A stretch of 64,000 nucleotides of DNA, taken from positions 1,302,001 to 1,366,000 of the forward strand of contig VNWV01000008.1 of assembly GCA_009801085.1 (NCBI GenBank), written 5' to 3'. The notes beneath the pieces were generated by a model. It saw nothing but the letters and a program-made list of their open reading frames with translations. It made no database searches and was not told the origin of the DNA. This stretch comes from Lasiodiplodia sp. COLG20 (Eukaryota > Ascomycota > Dothideomycetes > Botryosphaeriales > Botryosphaeriaceae). Position 1 is the stretch's first letter. Each line of letters opens with the position of its first letter. Both the position numbers and the translations under genes were made by a program. This document shows positions 57,815 through 64,000 of this stretch, one piece after another.

Positions 57815-59516
57815 CTAGTTGAGAGGGAGCTGCGAGCCCACCGAGTCATGGTTCTTCTCGTGGCCGTCGTGGCTTGAAGTGCGCACGACTGAGTGGCGCG
57901 AGATAGCATCGTCATCCTCGGGCGTCTTGGCTTCACGAGCAAGCTCAACGTAGTCGTACGCGAACTCGCCAATCTCAACGTCGTCAATACCAAGAATCTC
58001 CTCCTCTTCCGTAGCGCGAAGCCTTAGGGCTGGGATCCAGGTGCCCAAGAAGCCAAGAGTACCCAGGATGATGCAAGTTCCGCCGAAGGAGTAGGCACCG
58101 CCTGCGACCGAGTCGGCAAGCTGGTAGCCCAGCTGGATCCAGTTGTGGTTGAGCCAGCCACCGTCAATCTCAGTGGAGCCGTCGAGGTGAGCGATGTAGT
58201 CACTATACCACGGTTAGGCATTTTGGGCTGTATTGACCAACAATCATGAAGACTTACGCAGCAAAGAACGCGGTGAGGATGTTGCCAACAAAACCGCCAA
58301 CTCCGTGGACAGCGAAGATATCAAGGGCATCGTCGCAGCGAAGGAAGTACTTGAGCTTGGTGGCGTAGTTGCAGAAAGCGCCACCGCATACACCAAAGAC
58401 AACAGCAGCCCAAGCGGGCACGAATCCAGATCCGGGAGTAATGGCGACGAGGCCAGCGATGACGCCGGAGCAGAAGCCGACAGTCGACCACTTCTTCTCA
58501 AGCCTGTAGTCAACCAAACACCACGTAATGCCACCTACACAAGCAGCAAGGTTGGTAACAACAGCTGCCATCACGGCGCGAACGTTGGCGGCACCGGCAG
58601 AACCGGCGTTGAAACCAAACCAACCGACCCACAGGAAGACCGTGCCGATGACGATGTGAGTGACATTGTGGGGGCGGTAGTTGAGCTCCTGAGTACCGTG
58701 ACCACGCCTCTTGCCCAGCATGTAGGAGTAAGCCAGGGCGGCAGTTCCGGACGCGATGTGGACGGGAGTGCCTCCAGCGAAATCAATTGAGCCCATGTTC
58801 GCCGCCCATCCGGATGGGTTCCAGGTCCAGCAAGCAATGGGGTCATAGATGATCGTCGACCAGATGAACATGTAGATGACGCAGGGGAGCATGCGGCCAC
58901 GCTCAGCAACAGCACCAACGGCAAGCGCAACACTGCCAAATTCGGGTTATTCAAACAATTTATGAACGTAGTTCAGTGCAACTTACGTGATAGCCGCGAA
59001 CATGCCCTGGAAGATGGCGAAGAGAATATCCGGGATAGTGGAAGCGGCAACGGAAGGAGCGCCGAGAACGTCCTTGAAACCAAAGTTCGAGAGGTCGCCG
59101 ATGTACTTGCCCGCCGAGTGCGAGAAGGCCAAGGAGTAGCCCCAGAAGAACCACTGGAAAGACACGACGGCGGTGGCCATGACCGAGAGCCAAATGAGGG
59201 AAAGCGCCGACTTCCTACGAGCAAGGCCGGAGTAGAAGAAACTGGACAGCAATCAGCGCGACCGAACTCAGCATTGAGGCGTCTACGTACCCAACACCAG
59301 GGATCATGAGCAAGACCAAAGCGGTCGAGGTCAGGATCCAGGCAATGTCGCCCGACTGTCATGCACATTAGCACGGTCAATGGCGTCCGGATAAATACTG
59401 ACCTGGTAGTAGACATTGAAGTCCTCGGTCAGGCTGTCGCCGCCGGTAGCCGGGGCATCAGTAGGGAAGGACTCGAGCGGGACATAGGGCAAAGCCGAGG
59501 TGGTAGCGGCCGACAT
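57815..59516 (-). CDS. MEP/AMT-family ammonium transporter
   Basis: Five exons, complement(join(57815..58202,58258..58932,58987..59241,59291..59355,59403..59516)), give 498 residues, the usual length of yeast Mep proteins. It carries ammonium across the plasma membrane. Eleven hydrophobic segments begin at IAWILTSTALVLLMIPGVG. The twin pore histidines are H203 (GGTPVHIASG) and H354 (FAVHGVGGFVGN). The family signature DFAGGTPVHIASGTAALAY (read around 196-214) and GWFGFNAGSAG are present. The cytosolic tail is acidic and Ser-rich (ISRHSVVRTSSHDGHEK) and may be phosphorylated. Which Mep paralog class it belongs to, including Mep2-type sensing, cannot be fixed by eye. Confidence 0.94.
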
Positions 59517-59964
59517 GTCGGGCGGTTCTGGCGCGTGCCGGTTCAGACGATCGGGAGGTGATGAATAGGAAAGGTAGCGGGTGGTGGAGGAAGAGGGCTT
59601 TTACGGACGTCGCGGACGCCGGGAGCTGGTGGGCAAAAGAGTGGAAAGGTCGGAAGCCGCAAGTGGTGTGGAGGAAGCGGCTTTGTGGAGAGTTAAAGAG
59701 CAGAGGTAGAGGTGGGCCTCGTCGATCGCGGTAATTCGCTCCGGATCCGCGTTGCGGGAGGCGGCGACGGGAAGAGAAGCGAGCTAGCGACACTTGACAC
59801 GCGAGGCAGCAACGAGCGCAAGTGTTATATGAAAGGGCATATCTTGGGAACTGGGAAGCTGCGCTGCAGGGCCTCAGCTTCCGCTCATTCCTGGGCACTG
59901 CGCCCAGCCCGCTAGGCCGCGCTGGGAAACGGGGTCGGACGCACGAACGGCGCACCGCAGCCAC

Positions 59965-59971
59965 AGATAAG
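59965..59971 (+). promoter_or_regulatory. GATA-factor site (AGATAAG)
   Basis: Matches the HGATAR consensus of nitrogen regulators AreA/Nit2, 450 bp upstream of the ammonium transporter start. Confidence 0.45.
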
Positions 59972-60295
59972 CAGTGCTGAGGGAACCAATCGCGGGGCGG
60001 CAGGTCGAGCCACCCCCGTGGGATGGCCGATATGGCCGCAGGTCATTCATTTACAGGCACCAAACCACCACGCCCGATAGCACCTGCCCTCGACGCTCGA
60101 CGCTCAGACATTCGCCCTGCGCTTCCAGATCCTCGGCTGCCGGCGTCCGCGGTCCTTGTCGGCGCTCCCGCGACGAATCTGCCCGTCGCACTGGGCCCGG
60201 CGCGATGCTGCTGCTGTACGGCGCCAGGGCGCGCATACGCGCAGTTTCTGCCGGGAGTGGTGCGTCGTCTGCTGCACGCATCCTTCGCCGCAACC

Positions 60296-60302
60296 CTTAT
60301 CT
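60296..60302 (-). promoter_or_regulatory. GATA-factor site (AGATAAG)
   Basis: Second full HGATAR match, on the gene's own strand, about 785 bp upstream of the ammonium transporter. Confidence 0.4.
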
Positions 60303-60935
60303 CAGCCGGCACTGCGCGGCCAAGACGAACGCCCACGCCGCCCGCCCGGCGCCCTTGCCTTAGCTCGACCGTTGGAGGCGAGCGTCCACGCCGCCGTTCT
60401 AGGCGTCGTCGACACCCACTGGGCGGCGGGGTCTGAGCGGGTCGCCGGCAGCGTCGCAGGGCGAAGATCATGGGGATCAGGCTGCCCATCTGCAGTCTCT
60501 CGTGAGATCCACGCCCGGCCGCCCCCATGTCTTGGAGGTCTTCACTCGTTCCGCTTGTTCCTATAAACTTTCGCTGCGCGCACGCCCCCAAAACGCCGCC
60601 CGTCCCGGATTAGGACCGTCTGATGCCCTGACGGCTGGGCGCTGTGCCTCTCCACGCGAGTGCTTACTCGCGCCCTTGGCCACCTGCTTCGACTGGAAGG
60701 GCTCTTGTACCTGTACCCCTGCATTAGACGCTGCTTTAGCTGATGGCTCGAGTCGCAAGCTCTGTGCCCGTTCTGCTACCCGGCACCCGCCGGCTTCTGT
60801 GCCCCAGGGACACGCGCCTCTGCACTTCTGCGGCACCACAAATCTCCGCCCAGCCACTGGCGCAATGTGTTGCAACTCTGGTGGATGGCTTATCCTGTCT
60901 GAGCCCTCTACGCCTTGGTAAGCGAGGGGCACAGC

Positions 60936-60941
60936 TGATAA
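60936..60941 (+). promoter_or_regulatory. GATA-factor site (TGATAA)
   Basis: Third HGATAR match. A GGATAAG on the minus strand at 60889-60895 lies 40 bp away. These sites are far from the start, so assignment to this gene is weak. Confidence 0.25.
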
Positions 60942-63332
60942 CCGTTGCGACGGTGATTGGCGTGCGCCTTCGAAAATAGAGCGACACCCCCAGGTCCGGG
61001 ACTTTCCTTGGCTCCAGCTTCTTCTTTGCGATCGTTCCCCGTTGGTGCCTCGTGTCCTTCACTTCCGCGCCCCGTTGCGGGCTGAAGTAAATAACTGCAC
61101 GGGCAACCCGTGCTTTCTGCCGTCGGCTGGCGAGACCATGCTGCCACTTCATCAGACGAGCCCTCGCGCCAATCGCCGCTGGTGTAGGTGGCACAGCTAG
61201 CTGCCTTCTTGTCCCGTCAGCATAGTATTGGCCCCCTCCGCCGTTGACTTAGAATGCTGATGGACCCGGCCGATGGCTTACCTTGCAGGAACACCCGACG
61301 CCGCTCCTGAACAAAGAATTGCAGCATGGCCTTCGTCAACACACCTCTCCAATCTTTGGTGGGGAGGCGGTGCCCAGAGACATGATCCTTTGCTTTGTCC
61401 AATGTCCGTTCTTCGGAGCGGTGAAGGTTTCGCAACCGAAGGGGCTGAGGTTGCACAACACTCGATCAGATCCGGCAAGACGGCTGCGACAGTGGAGGCC
61501 CCGTGCAGCGGAGTAGGACAAAAGACCGGGGACTGCAGCCACCCGTCGCGATGCCATCTCCTCCTGCCCATTGATTGTGTTTGTTGGTTGGGGGATGCTT
61601 CCTCGTCGTGCGCGTACTCGTACAGGATCCCCGCCACTCGGAGTGAACTTCACTTCTAGCGTCTGAGGTCAGCAAAATCGCGCGTGGACTCGTCACATCC
61701 AAGACTATCGCTCCAAAGCCATGGGTATCCTCGATATTCTTCGTTGACGCCGCCAGTCCCGTTGTAAGTGTTTCACGACGGTCGGCTCCCCCCTCAGTTG
61801 AAAGCGCCACGCTCCTGAGATTCTCTTGACAAGTGCGTTGCTATATTCTGACTCCATTGCACAAAGAAGCGCTTACATGAGGGTTTGCCTGCATATGCGA
61901 CGCTGAACACGGCATTGACGATGGCACTGCAGGGGCCTTGCCTCGCTGTTGCTGCAACACGCGCGAGGTGTGCCCTGGCATGATGATGATGTTGTTCTTG
62001 CAGCCATTGGGAGATCGGGACCAGACGTGGCTCAACCAAGTGTCGGGAACGTTCTTCTCATCTATCGGGCATTGATTTTGGTAGTGTTGTCTACATGAAT
62101 ATGTATATGACCTAGCCAAAGATGTATAACTAGGAGACAAGAAGGCTTCGAGCACATGTGCCCCCGTATGTATTGGATGCTTTCCCCTGGACTGTGACAT
62201 CTAATGTCTCCTACTACTAGTTTTGACTTTATGGGGTGGACAAGGGGAAATGCTGTTTGAGTGCCAAAGAGTCGTTGGATGAGGATCGGCCGCATTTCCT
62301 AAAGAAGCAAAAGATCCTCACCTTGTCGGGCCAACGGGACACATGAAGTACCAAAATGCAACTAGCGAGGAAACTTTGCTGATGCTCAGCGATGCACACT
62401 CATATACCAAGCCTCTAATATTGGCAGCCCGATATTTCAACATGTCCCACGCGACGGGAAGAACCCCAAGCTGACTCAGGCAGGTGCTCTGAGCAACGTC
62501 TAGCAATATGACACTATATCTCGTGGTGGCAAATCGCCATTAGACGCTCCAGGTACGACCCGTGTGCATTTCCCCCAGCCTTTGCTCTGACAGCTCACGG
62601 AGATACAAAGTCAGCCACGCGTAGTTGCTTCTCTCGTGGCATCGTGCATGCACTCCCCATAGTTTCAATGCCCGGTAAGACGATTGCGTGGCATCGCAAC
62701 GATCACCGAAGGATCGTCTTTCATGCCGTTGTTGCTGGCCGTGTCCGGCTGACTCCACTAGCACGCCGATTCCGCTAGGCACGAGACAGATGGCAAGATC
62801 GCGACAAACGCGTTGGATCGGCAAAGAGAGGCCGGTGGAGACGGCGGCGGGCGGAAGAGCGGGCCATGCGCGGAGGCCTCAGGACACGCTCGTTCAGAGA
62901 CGCTCGCCTTCGCAGAACGGACGTCTTTGCTCCTCACTGCGGAGGCAGGGGATCCACGTGGAGAGCGGGTCCTCGGAGGGCGACCGACGGTCGAGATGCC
63001 CCGGCCACGGCACGCACCGCAGCTGTTGGGCCGAGCCATGTTAAGTCGCGGTGATTTTAACGGCGAGTGGTGCCGTGTGGGCTGGAAATGAGCCCCGAGA
63101 ACCTGCTTTCGCCAGGCGCTGGCAGCCGGGCACAGACAGCGCGACGGGATCGCCTGCTTGCGCCGCTTCTTTTTGCCTGTTGCCAGTGCGCTCCCATCGC
63201 CGGCTGCGTGCTTTGTTTGAGTCGAACAGAAACCTCGTCCAGGCACCGCCACACGCCGAGGCTCTGCTCCCGTTCCCGCGCGTCGGAACCTACGCCCAGT
63301 GCTGGCTAGCTCCAGGCCGATCGCCAGCACTC

Positions 63333-64000
63333 ATGAGCTCCAGCGAGCCCACCCAACGCGGCGTCCGCTTCACGGAGCCCGAGCATGACAAGAGCCAGCC
63401 CTCCGCACCCGACGACCGTCTAGCAGCTGCTGACCCGACCATGGACGCGCCCGACCTGCCGCGCCACGACTCGTCGACCTCGGGCTCAGGCTCGAGCGGC
63501 GAGTCGGACCCAGAGCGCGCAGTCGGCGAGCGCAACGCCTCCGACGACGACGCTGACGGCCAGTACGAGTTTGCACCTGCCCTGTCGACGACTCCGCGGG
63601 ACGAGGTCCCTCCCATGGCCGCCGCTGCGCCCTACGGCTATCCTTCACGCTCGCGAGGAGGCAGCGGCGGGGCCCCGAATGGCGTGGGCGTGTACGATGC
63701 CGCGCCTAACGCTCAGCTCCAGCCGCCAACCATGAACAGCGCCCGCCCTCCTCGCCCGTCCGCCGTTCGTACTCCGTCCAATGCATACGCTCCCCAGCGC
63801 CGTCCCCAGCAGTATTCGTTGAACAGCAACTCGGGCGCCCGCCACCGCGCCTCGTCGACGAATCGTGCCAGTCGCCGCAACCCGAATGCCGAGTACCGCG
63901 CACAGGAGAAGGCCTACGTCGAGCGCATACGCCAGGACGCCCCGGACAACGACGATTTCTTCAATCCCGACCTGCGCACGCCTAGCCTGGGCTACAGCAC
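63333..64000 (+). CDS. N-terminal part of a protein cut by the window edge (Prm10-like?)
   Basis: Open frame of 222 residues from ATG 63333 running off the right edge. It is hydrophilic and disordered, with Ser/Asp/Pro/Arg. The segment RRNPNAEYRAQEKAYVERIR followed by TPSLGYST reminds me of the cytosolic N-terminus of fungal Prm10-type membrane proteins (DUF1212/ThrE), whose ten-helix domain would lie beyond the window. That identity rests on a short motif and is only a suggestion. The upstream DNA near 63200-63330 is CT/CG-rich. Confidence 0.6.
   Translation, partial: MSSSEPTQRGVRFTEPEHDKSQPSAPDDRLAAADPTMDAPDLPRHDSSTSGSGSSGESDPERAVGERNASDDDADGQYEFAPALSTTPRDEVPPMAAAAPYGYPSRSRGGSGGAPNGVGVYDAAPNAQLQPPTMNSARPPRPSAVRTPSNAYAPQRRPQQYSLNSNSGARHRASSTNRASRRNPNAEYRAQEKAYVERIRQDAPDNDDFFNPDLRTPSLGYS

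Larger units (their letters stand above)
59517..63332. other. 3.8-kb gene-poor region between divergent genes
   Basis: GC-rich for the first 2 kb and nearer window average later. Open frames on both strands have no recognisable product. It includes the promoters of the ammonium transporter (left, minus) and the gene at 63333 (right, plus). Confidence 0.5.

Noticed and set aside
1..64000. CRISPR arrays, bacterial operons, rRNA genes
   Set aside because: No regularly spaced repeats, no ribosome-binding-site-linked gene chains and no rRNA sequence; the window is eukaryotic.

Overview
The window is nuclear DNA of a filamentous ascomycete (Pezizomycotina), most likely a Dothideomycete. Genes are split by short introns of about 45-210 nt with GT-AG ends and CTAAC/CTGAC-type branch sites. 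Spacing is compact, coding is on both strands, and the products are typical fungal ones (Med16, Hst3/4-type sirtuin, Trm11, Ric1, Kcs1, Puf6, Cus2, Mep, I78 inhibitor, 2EXR protein). All exon joins were worked out by hand from reading frame and splice signals; no transcript data were available.

Left third (1-22 kb). A doubtful small gene lies at the edge (minus). It is followed by a 2EXR/F-box-like protein, a PI-PLC X-domain protein and Mediator subunit 16 (all minus). A divergent promoter then leads to an Hst3/Hst4-type sirtuin, the tRNA m2G10 methyltransferase Trm11 and a CsbD-like stress protein (plus). A PAP2 lipid phosphatase (minus) and a Ycr051w-type ankyrin protein (plus) share a promoter. 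After these come an unrecognised gene with an apparent one-base frameshift, a large acidic coiled-coil protein, and a small I78-family peptidase inhibitor.

Middle (22-43 kb). A fungal transcription-factor-like protein without a zinc cluster, Ric1 (Ypt6/Rab6 exchange factor subunit) and the long inositol hexakisphosphate kinase Kcs1 are all on the minus strand. A PNPOx-like flavin-binding protein with a C-terminal membrane anchor follows on the plus strand. The stretch 37.6-40.4 kb is the only clearly mobile or accessory part. It holds a frameshifted tyrosine-recombinase-like gene with decayed C-terminal modules, and upstream of it imperfect direct repeats, a GT microsatellite and a perfect 22-bp-arm inverted repeat. 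After a gene-poor stretch comes a single-pass membrane protein encoded with an 18-nt microexon.

Right third (43-64 kb). Gene-poor stretches (43.2-45.9, 49.7-53.4 and 59.5-63.3 kb) separate an unrecognised Ser-rich protein, the pumilio-family ribosome-biogenesis factor Puf6, a Ser/Ala-rich single-pass membrane protein, the U2 snRNP factor Cus2/Tat-SF1, and a MEP-family ammonium transporter with upstream GATA motifs. A gene that runs off the right edge may be Prm10-like. Most genes are single housekeeping or regulatory loci (transcription, RNA, phosphoinositide and inositol phosphate signalling, membrane traffic) and do not form a metabolic cluster. The strongest non-routine signal is the recombinase locus with its repeats.
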